From: Affinibrenneria salicis
Lineage (GTDB): Bacteria; Pseudomonadota; Gammaproteobacteria; Enterobacterales; Enterobacteriaceae
Reading direction: 5' to 3'
Length of the DNA: 64,000 nt
Assembly (NCBI RefSeq): GCF_008710095.1
Contig: NZ_VYKJ01000004.1
Coordinates: 62,001-126,000 of the forward strand
Below are positions 1 through 8,622 of this stretch, in pieces (positions within the stretch are counted from its first letter, which is position 1; the number at the start of each line of letters is the position of its first letter). The notes beneath the pieces are model-generated. The model saw only the letters and a program-made list of their open reading frames with translations. It searched no databases and was not told the DNA's origin. Position numbers and translations under genes: made by a program.

Positions 1-746
1 ACTGGATCGGCGTCAGCTTCGACGATCGCAACGCGATGATCGGCGTTCGGCTGGCGGAACGGCTCAATGTCCGGGTGGGCGACAGCGTGACTCTGACCGA
101 CGACGGCGCGCGTCAGCGTCTGCAGATTAAGGGCATCGTCGAGGCCGGCGACGCTACCGACAATATGCTGATCGTGAATCTGGAGCTGGCGCAGCGCTGG
201 CTGCATCAGCCGGGGCGCATGAGCAATGCGCTGCTGAGCGTCAGCAACGACGTCGGTCAGGTCGATCGCTTTGCCGCCCGCCTGCAGTCGCAGTACCCGC
301 AGCTGGAAATTCGGCCGATTCGTAAGGTCTCGGCCTCGGAAGGTCAGGTGCTGGATAAGATAAAGGGGCTGATGGGGCTGGTGTCGGTGGTGATTCTGGT
401 GCTGTCCTCGTTGTGCGTCAACACTACGCTGATGGCGATAGTCGGGGAGCGGTCGCGCGAATTCGCACTGCAGAAGGCGCTTGGCGCCAGCGGGCGCGAT
501 ATCATCCGCCAGATGCTGGCCGAGACCGCCATCATCGCGCTCGCGGCGGTGGCGTGCGGCGCGCTGCTGGGTTATCTGCTTGCGCAGGTGCTGGGCATGG
601 CGGTGTTTAACGCGTCGATTACGCTGCGCGCGCCGGTCTTCCCGTTGACTCTGGTTTCGTCATTGCTGGTTGCCGCGCTGGCGGCCATTGTACCGACCCG
701 GCGCGCCATCAGCGTTGAGCCGGCTAAAGTTTTGAAAGGAGAGTAG
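1..746 (+). CDS. ABC transporter permease, FtsX/MacB type, 5'-truncated by window edge
   Basis: The reading frame is open from base 3, before the first in-frame ATG at 36, so the gene starts outside the window. What remains is a periplasmic MacB-like domain followed by the FtsX fold: a membrane segment near residues 110-135 of the visible part, a cytoplasmic loop with the typical GERSREFALQKALGAS motif, then two further membrane segments and a PTRRAISVEPAKVL tail. The stop is 4 bp before the ATPase start, so the two are co-translated. In the Fet-Flp/P19 ferrous-iron systems of Yersinia and Campylobacter (known from memory), an iron permease and periplasmic P19-like protein are followed by paired FtsX-like permeases, an ATPase, a TlpA-like protein and a small redox protein. 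The order here matches the end of such an operon. The assignment to iron is inference, because the diagnostic first genes are not visible. Confidence 0.85.
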   Translation, partial: WIGVSFDDRNAMIGVRLAERLNVRVGDSVTLTDDGARQRLQIKGIVEAGDATDNMLIVNLELAQRWLHQPGRMSNALLSVSNDVGQVDRFAARLQSQYPQLEIRPIRKVSASEGQVLDKIKGLMGLVSVVILVLSSLCVNTTLMAIVGERSREFALQKALGASGRDIIRQMLAETAIIALAAVACGALLGYLLAQVLGMAVFNASITLRAPVFPLTLVSSLLVAALAAIVPTRRAISVEPAKVLKGE

Positions 747-750
747 CGCT

Positions 751-1458
751 ATGCCTGCCGCAGAGATTGATCGACAGACGCCGGACGCGGTGATCGAAAC
801 GCGTCGCCTGTATAAGCGTTTCGGGCAGATTACCGCGCTGGACGATATTAACATCCGCATCGGGCGCGGCGAGTTCGTCGCCATCATGGGCGCGTCGGGA
901 TCGGGTAAAACCACGCTGATGAATATTCTGACCTGTCTGGATACGGCGAGCGAAGGCCAGGTTTTACTGGACGGCACCGACGCCGCGGCGCTGGATGAAG
1001 AGGGCCGACGTCGCTTTCGCGCGGATAAAATTGGTCTGGTGTTTCAGCAGTTCCACCTGATCCCGTTTCTGACCGCGCTGGAGAACGTGATGCTGGCTCA
1101 GCACTACCATAGTATTGTGGATGAAGAGGCGGCGCGTCGGGTGCTGGCTCAGGTCGGGCTGGAGCCGCGCGTCGGGCATCTGCCCAGTCAGTTGTCCGGC
1201 GGCGAGCAGCAGCGCGTGTGCATCGCCCGCGCGCTGGTTAATGAGCCGCCGGTTATTTTCGCCGATGAGCCGACCGGCAACCTGGACGAAGAGAATGAGC
1301 AGCGGGTGTTGGATCTGCTGACCGATTTACACCAGCAGGGGCGCACTATCGTGATGGTGACCCATAATCCGGAACTGGGTCGCTTCGCCGACCGAATTAT
1401 TCGTTTGCAGCACGGTAAGTATCTGGGAGAGGAGGTCAATCATCATGCGGTGGAATAA
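751..1458 (+). CDS. ABC transporter ATP-binding protein, LolD/MacB class
   Basis: This 235-residue ATPase has every nucleotide-binding motif: Walker A GASGSGKT at 47-54, a Q-loop in FQQFHL, signature LSGGEQQRV, Walker B VIFADEPT and an H-loop in VMVTHNP. This is the compact LolD/MacB/FtsE class that pairs with FtsX-like permeases, here the upstream gene. The upstream stop and a good AAGGAGAG ribosome site lie directly before the ATG. Its 3' end overlaps the next gene by 14 bp, so translation is probably coupled. In Fet-Flp-like operons this module is thought to support periplasmic iron handling rather than bulk import; that role is inferred from gene order. Confidence 0.9.
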   Translation: MPAAEIDRQTPDAVIETRRLYKRFGQITALDDINIRIGRGEFVAIMGASGSGKTTLMNILTCLDTASEGQVLLDGTDAAALDEEGRRRFRADKIGLVFQQFHLIPFLTALENVMLAQHYHSIVDEEAARRVLAQVGLEPRVGHLPSQLSGGEQQRVCIARALVNEPPVIFADEPTGNLDEENEQRVLDLLTDLHQQGRTIVMVTHNPELGRFADRIIRLQHGKYLGEEVNHHAVE

Positions 1459-1942
1459 CGCGGCAGCGATCGCTTTGCTGGCGGGGCTGTGCATGCTGGG
1501 CGGCTGTAAAGAAGAACGGGCCAGCGTCGGTCAGCCGGCGCCTGCGCTGGCGGCCTGGGATTTACAGGGACAACAGGTTGATTTGAATCGCTGGCAGGGT
1601 AAGAATGTTTACCTGAACTTCTGGTCCGCCGGCTGCGGCGGCTGCCTTGCCGAAATGGCGACGCTGGCTAAACTGAGTAAGCAGTACGGCGACCGGATCG
1701 TAGTGGTGGCGATCAATACCGATCCGGAAAGCGTGGATATTCAGCCGCTGTTGCAACAGCAGAAGATTGACTATCCGGTAGTGCGCGATCAACTCGGCAT
1801 TAGCAAAGAACGTTATCAGGTGATCGGTACGCCGACGTCGTTTCTGATTAACGCGCAGGGTAAGGTGCTGGAACAGCATCAGGGCAGCAGGAACGAGCAG
1901 GCGCTCAGCGAATTGTTCCGGCGCGTCGCGCAGGGGGTATAA
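1445..1942 (+). CDS. TlpA-like thioredoxin-fold lipoprotein
   Basis: A 165-residue envelope thiol-disulfide protein. The N-terminus is a lipoprotein signal with lipobox LGGC (Cys21), so the protein should be membrane-anchored and periplasmic. The thioredoxin/AhpC-TSA domain follows, with redox motif C64-G-G-C67 in SAGCGGCLAE and the cis-proline region GTPTSFLI. It overlaps the ATPase gene and its stop overlaps the cytochrome start by 1 bp. TlpA-like proteins occur in the Campylobacter p19 locus and related enteric iron operons, where they may keep thiols or metal sites reduced. Its partner is unknown; delivery of reducing equivalents to or from the neighbouring cytochrome is a guess. Confidence 0.88.
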   Translation: MRWNNAAAIALLAGLCMLGGCKEERASVGQPAPALAAWDLQGQQVDLNRWQGKNVYLNFWSAGCGGCLAEMATLAKLSKQYGDRIVVVAINTDPESVDIQPLLQQQKIDYPVVRDQLGISKERYQVIGTPTSFLINAQGKVLEQHQGSRNEQALSELFRRVAQGV

Positions 1943-2241
1943 TGAAAAAAGTGTGGGCCGCCGCCGGCCTGTTGTTCTTGAGCGCGCCGCTGCTGGCCGA
2001 ACCGGTCGATGGCGGATTGAAATATAAGAAAGAGTGCGCCGGCTGCCATGGCCGGCAGGCGGATAAAAAGGCCTTCGATAAAGCGCCGCCGCTGATTTCG
2101 CTGTCGCAGGATGAGCTCGCCAGCGCGCTGACCGCCCGACGCGATGGTAAAGTCGAGGGCGCCGGCAACCGCGCCAAGGCCCATTTGAGCGATGAAGATA
2201 TTAAAGCGCTGGCCGCCTATATCGCTACGCTGAAAAAGTAA
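1942..2241 (+). CDS. Small periplasmic c-type cytochrome, monohaem
   Basis: A 99-residue protein with a cleavable Sec signal (about residues 1-19) and one haem c attachment motif C32-A-G-C35-H36. The C-terminal LSDEDIKALAAYIATL helix is typical of class I cytochromes. There is no methionine after residue 1, so the usual distal Met ligand just before LSDED is missing; His81 sits near that place and is the only other histidine. The start overlaps the TlpA-like stop, making it the last gene of the operon. An electron-transfer role linked to iron reduction or oxidation is inferred from context. Confidence 0.85.
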   Translation: MKKVWAAAGLLFLSAPLLAEPVDGGLKYKKECAGCHGRQADKKAFDKAPPLISLSQDELASALTARRDGKVEGAGNRAKAHLSDEDIKALAAYIATLKK

Positions 2242-3040
2242 TTGCGCCGACAGCACATATATTCCTGCGCGCGGGTTAAGCCTGCGGCGGGGAATAACAA
2301 AGGCGTTATCCCTGGCGCCGGATGCGGTAATAGAATCGCCCGCCTGTAACTCTGATTGTTTAGCGTGTATGTCTACCTTCATGCTTTAAGTTGCAGACGC
2401 GTTGGCTTTACTACTCACCCGAACGCTTAGACTGTGTCCCGCAATTATCTGGTCGATGAAAAATTGCACAACCTCTGCCGGAGATCAGCAGTCAAAACGC
2501 ACAAAAAAGATCAAAAAAACAAACAAAATTAATGCTGTTTTCTCATTGCCAGTCAGCGAAAATGAATTGCGGGACACCGCCTGGGCTCGCCCCTGCAGAG
2601 CCGCCGCTCGCGGCGTTCAACTCTGCTGCCGGCGAATTTGTCGCTTACTGCGGTAAACTGCCGGGGATTAATGAGAGATATCCCGTTTCTCACCGAAGGT
2701 CAGTCGTTGGCTGGACAAATCCGTTGCCGACGGATGTGTTTTTGCGTCGCCGTCTTGCTGCAACCGGAATTATTTAGGGCGTATATATTAAATTGCTATG
2801 ATTAATAGCCAACTACGCTAACCGGCGTGCGTGATTAACGGGGGCATTGGCCGGTTTTTTATTAATACCATGAAAAATAAAGAACTCTCTGTCGGTGTTT
2901 TTCCCGCCGTTATCACTTCATCTGCCGTTGCGCTTTTCTTAGTATAAAAAAATATAACCAAAAATTTTTCTTTATTTGTCCTGACAGCCATTACTCCGTA
3001 TGAATGCCTGTAATGAAGAACAGGACTGATGGAGAAAATA
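2242..3040. other. Intergenic stretch before cbl, no convincing gene
   Basis: About 800 bp. Two plus-strand reading frames (2402-2656 and 2532-2777) have no ribosome site and low-complexity, arginine-rich translations, so they are not called. The right half (2860-3000) is AT-rich and probably holds the cbl promoter. The only structured element is the terminator-like hairpin at 2820-2860. Confidence 0.5.
2820..2860 (+). terminator. Rho-independent terminator candidate with no obvious gene
   Basis: AACCGGC (2820-2826) can pair with GCCGGTT (2850-2856), followed by a T-run to 2860, on the plus strand. The loop is long (23 nt). No plus-strand gene ends nearby: the cytochrome stop is almost 580 bp upstream. 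It could end that operon's long 3' UTR or an unannotated small RNA. Confidence 0.45.
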
Positions 3041-3994
3041 GTGAATTTTCAGCAACTGAAGATTATTCGGGAATCCGCCCGCTGCAATTATAATCTTACC
3101 GAGGTGGCGAATACTCTGTTTACCTCTCAGTCTGGCGTTAGCCGGCATATTCGTGAACTGGAAGAAGAACTGGGGATCGAAATTTTTGTCCGTCGCGGCA
3201 AACGTCTGCTGGGCATGACCGAGCCCGGCAAAGAACTGCTGGTGGTGGCCGAACGGATTCTGAACGATGCGAATAATCTGCGCCGGCTGGCGAATGTGTT
3301 TACCAATAATGAAACCGGCCAGCTGGCTATCGCCACCACCCATACGCAGGCGCGCTACAGTTTGCCTGGCGTTATCAAGGCGTTTCGCCAGCTCTATCCG
3401 CAGGTGCGGCTGGTGCTCAACCAGGGCAACCCGGATGAGATCGTGGCGATGCTGCGCTCCGGCGAAGCCGACATCGGCATCGCCAGCGAACAGCTGATGA
3501 ATGATGAGTCGGTGGCCGCTTTTCCTTATTACCGCTGGCACCATGCCATTGTCGTGCCGGAAGGCCATCCGTTGGTCAGCGAGCCGGCGATTACCCTGGA
3601 ACGGCTCAACGAACTGCCGCTGATTACCTATCGTCAGGGCATCACCGGCCGTTCGCGGCTGGACAAAGCGTTCGCCGCGGCGGGGCTGACGCCGGATATC
3701 GCGCTGAGCGCTCAGGACTCCGACGTGATTAAAACCTACGTCGAACTGGGCCTGGGCGTCGGCGTGCTGGCCGATATGTCGTGGGATCCGGTACGCGATA
3801 AGGGACTGGTGCGGATAAACGCCGAGCATCTGTTTGAAGCCAATACGGTCTGGCTGGGGCTCAAACGGGGGCAGTTACAACGTAACTATGCATGGAAATT
3901 CATCCAGTTGTGTAATTCCGATTTATCGCTGAGCGCCATCAAGGATAAGGTGTTCTCCGACGGCGAAGAGAGCGTTATCGATTATCAAATCTGA
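3041..3994 (+). CDS. cbl: LysR-type regulator Cbl (CysB-like)
   Basis: A CysB-family LysR regulator. In E. coli, Cbl activates sulfonate-sulfur genes (ssu, tau) under sulfate limitation and also nac-linked nitrogen genes. The N-terminal winged HTH includes NLTEVANTLFTSQSGVSRHI. The effector domain carries TTHTQARY, LITYRQGITGRSR, SAQDSDVIKTYVELGLGVG and WLGLKRGQLQRNY, and the protein ends in IDYQI as E. coli Cbl does from memory. An ATG at 3029 would add four residues, but a GGAG at 3031-3034 sits six bases before GTG 3041, giving the start VNFQQLKI that matches the family. No sulfonate genes are adjacent, so it acts in trans. Confidence 0.9.
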   Translation: MNFQQLKIIRESARCNYNLTEVANTLFTSQSGVSRHIRELEEELGIEIFVRRGKRLLGMTEPGKELLVVAERILNDANNLRRLANVFTNNETGQLAIATTHTQARYSLPGVIKAFRQLYPQVRLVLNQGNPDEIVAMLRSGEADIGIASEQLMNDESVAAFPYYRWHHAIVVPEGHPLVSEPAITLERLNELPLITYRQGITGRSRLDKAFAAAGLTPDIALSAQDSDVIKTYVELGLGVGVLADMSWDPVRDKGLVRINAEHLFEANTVWLGLKRGQLQRNYAWKFIQLCNSDLSLSAIKDKVFSDGEESVIDYQI

Positions 3995-4057
3995 ACCGGC
4001 CGGGGCGCCGCGCGAATAGCGCGCGATCAGCCCTGTACCCCGCCGGCAGCCGAATAG

Positions 4058-4077
4058 CGACGGTGATGATACCGTCG
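4058..4077 (+). terminator. Hairpin downstream of cbl
   Basis: CGACGGT and ACCGTCG form a perfect 7-bp stem with loop GATGAT, about 65 bp after the cbl stop. There is no strong T-run, so termination would be weak or Rho-assisted. Confidence 0.4.
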
Positions 4078-4579
4078 TTAACCCATCGCTAATCCCCGAC
4101 GTTTACCGCCAGTTGTGTCCGCGCGGAGTGGCAGGCTATGCAGTTTTGCGCTAGCGCAAGGCGGCGAATTTAACAAATGCCTTGATTGTAATTTGTCATA
4201 TATAGTACTATCTTGAGGCTTAACAATAGTTTATGCCGTAACTCACTGTTTTAAGTAAAGAATAATTTTTTTATACTTTGAATAATTATGCAGTCGTCTT
4301 TCATAAATAGAAGAGCGATTTTCGCCACTAACTGGTTATCTCCGCAAGCCAGGGAAGGAAAATGGACCCATGGATAGCGCCCATAACAGCAACTGCATTC
4401 TGATTCTCATCATTTCTTTTTTTCACTTATACCCCATCGTTTTCAGGATGCGGCAAACTTTTTCGCCTGCGGTCTGAGTAACAAAGGGTATACAGACGTC
4501 AGCACCTTTTTCTGGCTGTTAAGCCATCGCCCTACGTTCGGGGCGGGGAAAGGGTATTAAGGAACGGATCAAACACATT
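4078..4579. other. Upstream region of gltP, AT-rich, no gene seen
   Basis: About 500 bp without a credible reading frame. The middle (4170-4320) is AT-rich and likely carries the gltP promoter and leader. No clear riboswitch-like or repeated structure was recognised. Confidence 0.4.
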
Positions 4580-5902
4580 ATGAAGATTAAAAAAATCAGC
4601 CTTGCCTGGCAGATTCTTATTGCCCTTATTTTGGGGATTGTACTCGGTGCGGTGCTGCATGAGCAGGCCGAAAGCAGACAGTGGTTAATCGCCAATATCC
4701 TGAGCCCGGCGGGCGATATTTTCATCCGCTTAATCAAGATGATTGTCGTCCCCATCGTTATCACCACGCTGATTGTCGGTATCGCCGGGGTGGGGGATGC
4801 GAAAAAACTCGGCCGTATCGGGCTGAAAACTATCGTGTATTTTGAAGTGATCACCACGATTGCCATTATCGTCGGCATCACGCTGGCAAACGTGTTCCAG
4901 CCCGGCCACGGCATCGATATGTCGTCGCTGACGGCCGTAGATATCTCGCAGTATGAAAAAACCACCGCGCAGGTGCAAAGCGGCACGCACAGTCTGGTCG
5001 GCACCGTTCTGTCGCTGATCCCGCCCAATATTTTTGCCGCTATGGCGCAGGGGGAAATGCTGCCGATTATTTTCTTCTCTGTATTGTTTGGTCTGGGCCT
5101 GTGTTCGTTGCCGAAAGAGCAGCGCGATCCGCTGCTGAAGGTATTCCGTGCGGTGTCTGAAACTATGTTTAAAGTCACCCATATGATCATGCGCTATGCG
5201 CCGGTCGGCGTGTTCGCGCTGATCTCGGTGACGGTGGCGAACTTCGGTTTTGCCTCGCTGTGGCCGCTGGCTAAGTTAGTGATCCTGGTGTATGCGGCGA
5301 TTCTGTTTTTCGTCTTTGTGGTGCTGGGGCTGGTGGCGCGCGTCTGCCGGCTGCGCATTACCGTGCTGATCCGCATCCTGAAGGAAGAGCTTATCCTCGC
5401 TTATTCCACCGCCAGCTCGGAAACGGTTTTGCCGCGCATTATTGAGAAAATGGAAGCCTACGGCGCGCCGAAGGCGATCACCAGTTTCGTGGTGCCGACC
5501 GGCTATTCGTTTAACCTGGATGGCTCCACGCTCTACCAGAGCATCGCGGCGATCTTTATCGCCCAGCTGTACGGTATTGACCTGTCTATCGGCCAGGAAA
5601 TCCTGCTGGTGGTGACGCTGATGCTGACGTCGAAAGGCATCGCAGGCGTACCTGGCGTCTCCTTTGTGGTGCTGCTGGCCACGCTGGGCAGCGTGGGGAT
5701 CCCGCTGGAAGGGCTGGCCTTTATCGCCGGGGTTGACCGTATTCTGGATATGGCGCGCACGGCGCTGAACGTGGTCGGCAACGCTTTAGCCGTTCTGGTC
5801 GTCGCTAAATGGGAAAATCAGTTCGACAGCAAAAAAGCGCGCGAATATGAGCTGACCCTGAAGAGCGGCGCTACGCGCACCGTCAGTCAGCAGCAACACT
5901 AA
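4580..5902 (+). CDS. gltP: Proton/glutamate-aspartate symporter GltP
   Basis: An inner-membrane dicarboxylate/amino-acid:cation symporter of the DAACS family, 440 residues, close to E. coli GltP (437). It takes up L-glutamate and L-aspartate with protons. Diagnostic stretches are the serine-rich re-entrant loop AYSTASSETVLPRI, the substrate/cation motif SFNLDGSTLYQS in the second half, the second hairpin KGIAGVPGVSFVVLLATLG and the C-terminal RILDMARTALNVVGNALAV. The start MKIKKISLAWQIL aligns with the E. coli N-terminus, and an in-frame ATG at 4580 was kept although its ribosome site (AAGGAA, about 15 bases upstream) is distant. It is a single-gene unit, convergent with dcuB, with hairpins between them. 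Confidence 0.95.
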   Translation: MKIKKISLAWQILIALILGIVLGAVLHEQAESRQWLIANILSPAGDIFIRLIKMIVVPIVITTLIVGIAGVGDAKKLGRIGLKTIVYFEVITTIAIIVGITLANVFQPGHGIDMSSLTAVDISQYEKTTAQVQSGTHSLVGTVLSLIPPNIFAAMAQGEMLPIIFFSVLFGLGLCSLPKEQRDPLLKVFRAVSETMFKVTHMIMRYAPVGVFALISVTVANFGFASLWPLAKLVILVYAAILFFVFVVLGLVARVCRLRITVLIRILKEELILAYSTASSETVLPRIIEKMEAYGAPKAITSFVVPTGYSFNLDGSTLYQSIAAIFIAQLYGIDLSIGQEILLVVTLMLTSKGIAGVPGVSFVVLLATLGSVGIPLEGLAFIAGVDRILDMARTALNVVGNALAVLVVAKWENQFDSKKAREYELTLKSGATRTVSQQQH

Positions 5903-5913
5903 GTTTACCCTCC

Positions 5914-5962
5914 GGGTCATGTCCGTTTCAGGGCATGGCCCGCTCCTGCGCTGCGCTTTTTT
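5914..5962 (+). terminator. Probable gltP terminator
   Basis: A stem of 11 bp with two G-U pairs (5914-5924 with 5931-5941) and loop GTTTCA lies 12 bp after the gltP stop. A T6 tract follows at 5957-5962, some distance from the stem, so efficiency is uncertain. Confidence 0.5.
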
Positions 5963-6016
5963 CTCCACCAGTCTTTTCCCTTCACTTACTGCATCGCCCC
6001 GCCTGACTTACGCCTG

Positions 6017-6054
6017 AAAGTAAAATGCCCTGTGCACACGGGGTGAACAGGGCA
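6017..6054 (-). terminator. dcuB rho-independent terminator
   Basis: TGCCCTGT (6026-6033) pairs perfectly with ACAGGGCA (6047-6054). Read on the minus strand, the stem is followed by TTTTACTTTC. It lies about 55 bp past the dcuB stop codon. Confidence 0.7.
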
Positions 6055-6107
6055 AGGAACAGGGTGCGGATGCGCCGACGGATTCGGCGCGCCCGCAGGC
6101 GGCAAAC

Positions 6108-7448
6108 TTAGAGAAAGCCGTACATGGCGGCGAATATCCAGCCGAAGACGCAGGAGGTCGATACGCCGATTAGGCCGGGCAGGATGAAGCTGTGGTTGAT
6201 AACAAACCGGCCGATGCGGGTGGTGCCGGAGCGGTCGAACTGGATAGCGGCCAGATCGCTGGGGTAGGTCGGCAGGATGTAGTAGCCGTAGCAGGCCGGC
6301 GCCGAGGCCACGATATAGGCCGGGTCGACGCCAATCGCCAGCGCCACCGGCACGATGGCGGCCAGCGCCGCCGCCTGCGAGTTAACGAACTTAGACACCA
6401 GCAGCAGGATCACGGCATAGGCCCAGGGATAGCTTTGCACCAGTTCGCCCAGCGCGGACTTAATTTCCTCCAGATGGGCGCCGAACATGGTTTCCGCCAT
6501 CCAGGCGATGCCGTAGACCGCCACGATGGCGATCATCCCCGAGCGGAACACTTCATTCTTCGAGATGGAGGCGGGGTTGGTTTTGGTGACGATAATGATC
6601 AGCGCCCCGGAAAACAGCATGAACATCTGGATAACCAGCACCATCGACAGCGGTTTGCCGCCAAAGGCCGGACGCAGTTCGGAAACGGCCCCCAGAATGG
6701 CGACGACGGCGATGGCGGAAAGGAAGATCCACATAGCGACCCAGTTGCTGCGCGGCAGTTTTTTATCCAGCAGCGTGGCGGTGTCGCCGTAAACGTACTC
6801 CTTGTTTTCCGGCACGGAGATAAATTTCTGGAAGTCTTGGTCTTTATCCAGATCTTTCCCGCGGAACCAGCTGAAAATACCAATGCCGAGTATACCCATC
6901 AGGGTTGACGGGATGGTGATCGACAGCAGATCGAGAAACTCCAGGTGCCTGCCGTTGAAGGTGAAATTAGCCAACATGGCGACCAGAGAGACCACCGCTA
7001 CCGATACCGGGCTGGCGATAACCCCCATCTGCGCGCCAATAGAACTGGCGGCCATCGGCCTTTCCGGGCGGATATTATTTTTGATGGCGACATCATAAAT
7101 AATCGGCAATATGGTGTAGACCACGTGACCGGTGCCGCACAGTATCGTCAGGATACAGGTGACAAAAGGGGCGATGATGGACACATATTTAGGATTGCGG
7201 CGCAGCAAACGTTCGGCGATTTGCAGCATCACGTCGAGACCGCCCGAAGCCTGCAGCGTGGCGGACGCGGCGACCACCGCGATAATCACCAGCATCACAT
7301 CGATGGGCGGTTTGCCAGGTTGAAGGTGAAAGACGAAGACCAGAATAACAAGCCCGATGCCGCCCAAAAGCCCCAGCGCGATACCGCCTTTACGTGCGCC
7401 ATAGAATAGACAGATCAGAACAATGGCCAACTGAATGATAAAGTCCAT
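6108..7448 (-). CDS. dcuB: Anaerobic C4-dicarboxylate antiporter DcuB
   Basis: A 446-residue inner-membrane transporter, the same length as E. coli DcuB and nearly identical to it in recalled stretches such as [35 protein letters not shown] and [18 protein letters not shown]. DcuB exchanges fumarate, malate or aspartate for succinate during anaerobic fumarate respiration, and in E. coli it is induced by FNR and DcuSR. The ATG at 7448 has a GGGGA ribosome site. No fumarase gene or other dcu gene is adjacent. It faces gltP across a terminator pair, so the two anionic-substrate transporters are transcribed separately. Confidence 0.95.
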   Translation of the reverse strand: MDFIIQLAIVLICLFYGARKGGIALGLLGGIGLVILVFVFHLQPGKPPIDVMLVIIAVVAASATLQASGGLDVMLQIAERLLRRNPKYVSIIAPFVTCILTILCGTGHVVYTILPIIYDVAIKNNIRPERPMAASSIGAQMGVIASPVSVAVVSLVAMLANFTFNGRHLEFLDLLSITIPSTLMGILGIGIFSWFRGKDLDKDQDFQKFISVPENKEYVYGDTATLLDKKLPRSNWVAMWIFLSAIAVVAILGAVSELRPAFGGKPLSMVLVIQMFMLFSGALIIIVTKTNPASISKNEVFRSGMIAIVAVYGIAWMAETMFGAHLEEIKSALGELVQSYPWAYAVILLLVSKFVNSQAAALAAIVPVALAIGVDPAYIVASAPACYGYYILPTYPSDLAAIQFDRSGTTRIGRFVINHSFILPGLIGVSTSCVFGWIFAAMYGFL

Positions 7449-8084
7449 AGATTCCCCATTTATTTCTATACCGTTATCTTTCAGATCGCAGTTTGCCGGC
7501 GATACCCCTCATGCTTCAGCGCGCAGGCACACCGGCGTTATGCCCGGCCTGTCCATGGGCCGCGCCCCTGAGGGCCGCCTTCCCGCAACGCGAATTATTT
7601 TGAGTATCTATATTCAATGACGCGATCCATTTCTGGACCAGACCCTGCTTGCCCGCCAGGGCAGGTTCGCGGGGATTGCTCATTTACCGCCGTACCGCAA
7701 TGCAAAATCTATTGGGTATAATTTGATGAACTAATTTAAATAATCATGTTTTTGTTGTGGTTACTATAGGGATTATTGCCGTTGCTTTTTTTTGATCTAT
7801 GTCTCTTATTTCACATCTTTTATTTTTTTATCATTAATAAAAGAACCTGATCGCATTTAATTTAAAAATTAATTTATTTAGTTTTTTAACTATAAAATTA
7901 ATTATATAAATGAATGGGTCATTATTATTGTGCTGATGTGGCAATATCTCATTTCGGCAATGACAATGTTGTTTGTATTTTGTGTTTATATTGTTGTGAT
8001 TATTTTCAGCGCGTTATAAGACCAATAATTCGCACGGCGAGAGGAAGGCGATCGGGGAGAAAACCGGTTTTAATCGAATTCGCG
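7449..8084. other. Upstream region of dcuB, AT-rich
   Basis: The stretch 7700-7920 is strongly AT-rich, unlike the flanks, and should hold the dcuB promoter. A partial FNR-like half site (TTGAT at about 7721) is visible but its partner half is poor, so no site is called. A plus-strand frame at 7914-8327 was rejected for lack of a ribosome site and an odd composition. Confidence 0.4.
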
Positions 8085-8471
8085 TTACCCGAACCCGGTC
8101 GCCAGTTGACGCCGTATTTGTTCGTCCAGCGTAACGCAGTAGCGCAGTTTAATGGTCTGCATTTGTTCCTCTTTTTTCTCTTTCTCTTGCGCCGTCCACG
8201 CATAACGTCCGGCGATGTCCGGCGCTTCGATAGCGTCGGCGTGGCGCTGGGGCGTTGGCCTGCCGGGTGGCAGGAACGGCGGTTGTTCGCCGTCTGCGTC
8301 AGCGGCGTCCGGGGGGCACTGATTTAGCCACGCCATACCGGCCCGCGTCAGCCGACTGAGCTTAGCGCTGAACCAGACTGATTTCCTGGAAGCCCCGGAA
8401 TTATTTTCATCCATATTGCCGGGTGTGGCTGGCGTCACCAAATAGCGGTGCTCATTCAGGCGTCCGGCCAT
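8085..8471 (-). CDS. Hypothetical protein, doubtful
   Basis: An open frame of 128 residues downstream of hasR on the same strand. It is not recognised: no signal peptide, no membrane segment, a lysine/glutamate-rich patch (EKEKKEEQMQ) and a proline-rich middle. It has only a poor AGG upstream of the ATG at 8471, and an internal ATG (MDENNSG) has none. In the classical has operon the haemophore gene hasA follows hasR; this protein shows none of the HasA features I can recall. It may be spurious. Confidence 0.2.
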   Translation of the reverse strand: MAGRLNEHRYLVTPATPGNMDENNSGASRKSVWFSAKLSRLTRAGMAWLNQCPPDAADADGEQPPFLPPGRPTPQRHADAIEAPDIAGRYAWTAQEKEKKEEQMQTIKLRYCVTLDEQIRRQLATGFG

Positions 8472-8565
8472 CCTGTAGCCAGCAAGAGCCTTGTCGTACT
8501 GAACTAAAATTTCCTCTCACTTTAATTTAACGCGTTATGCGTAAAGCTTTAGCGGCTCTCCTCAG

Positions 8566-8604
8566 AATGGGCGGCGAAAACCTGAACCGTGCCGCCCATT
8601 TTTT
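8566..8604 (+). terminator. Strong hairpin with plus-strand T-tract, downstream of hasR
   Basis: AATGGGCGGC (8566-8575) pairs perfectly with GCCGCCCATT (8591-8600), a 10-bp GC-rich stem, and is followed by four more Ts on the plus strand. It lies just past the hasR stop, but hasR is on the minus strand, where the stem is not followed by U residues. It may work in both directions; if only on the plus strand, its gene is missing. Confidence 0.55.
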
Positions 8605-8622
8605 GGCGTTCGGCAAGGAACA

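Noticed and set aside
2402..2777. Two overlapping small plus-strand frames upstream of cbl
   Set aside because: No ribosome sites; translations are basic and Cys/Ser-rich without any known pattern.
7700..7760. FNR site upstream of dcuB
   Set aside because: Only one half (TTGAT) is convincing; the second half has several mismatches.
7914..8327. 137-codon plus-strand frame before an orphan terminator
   Set aside because: No ribosome site, and the translation shows no recognisable domain. The terminator alone does not make it a gene.
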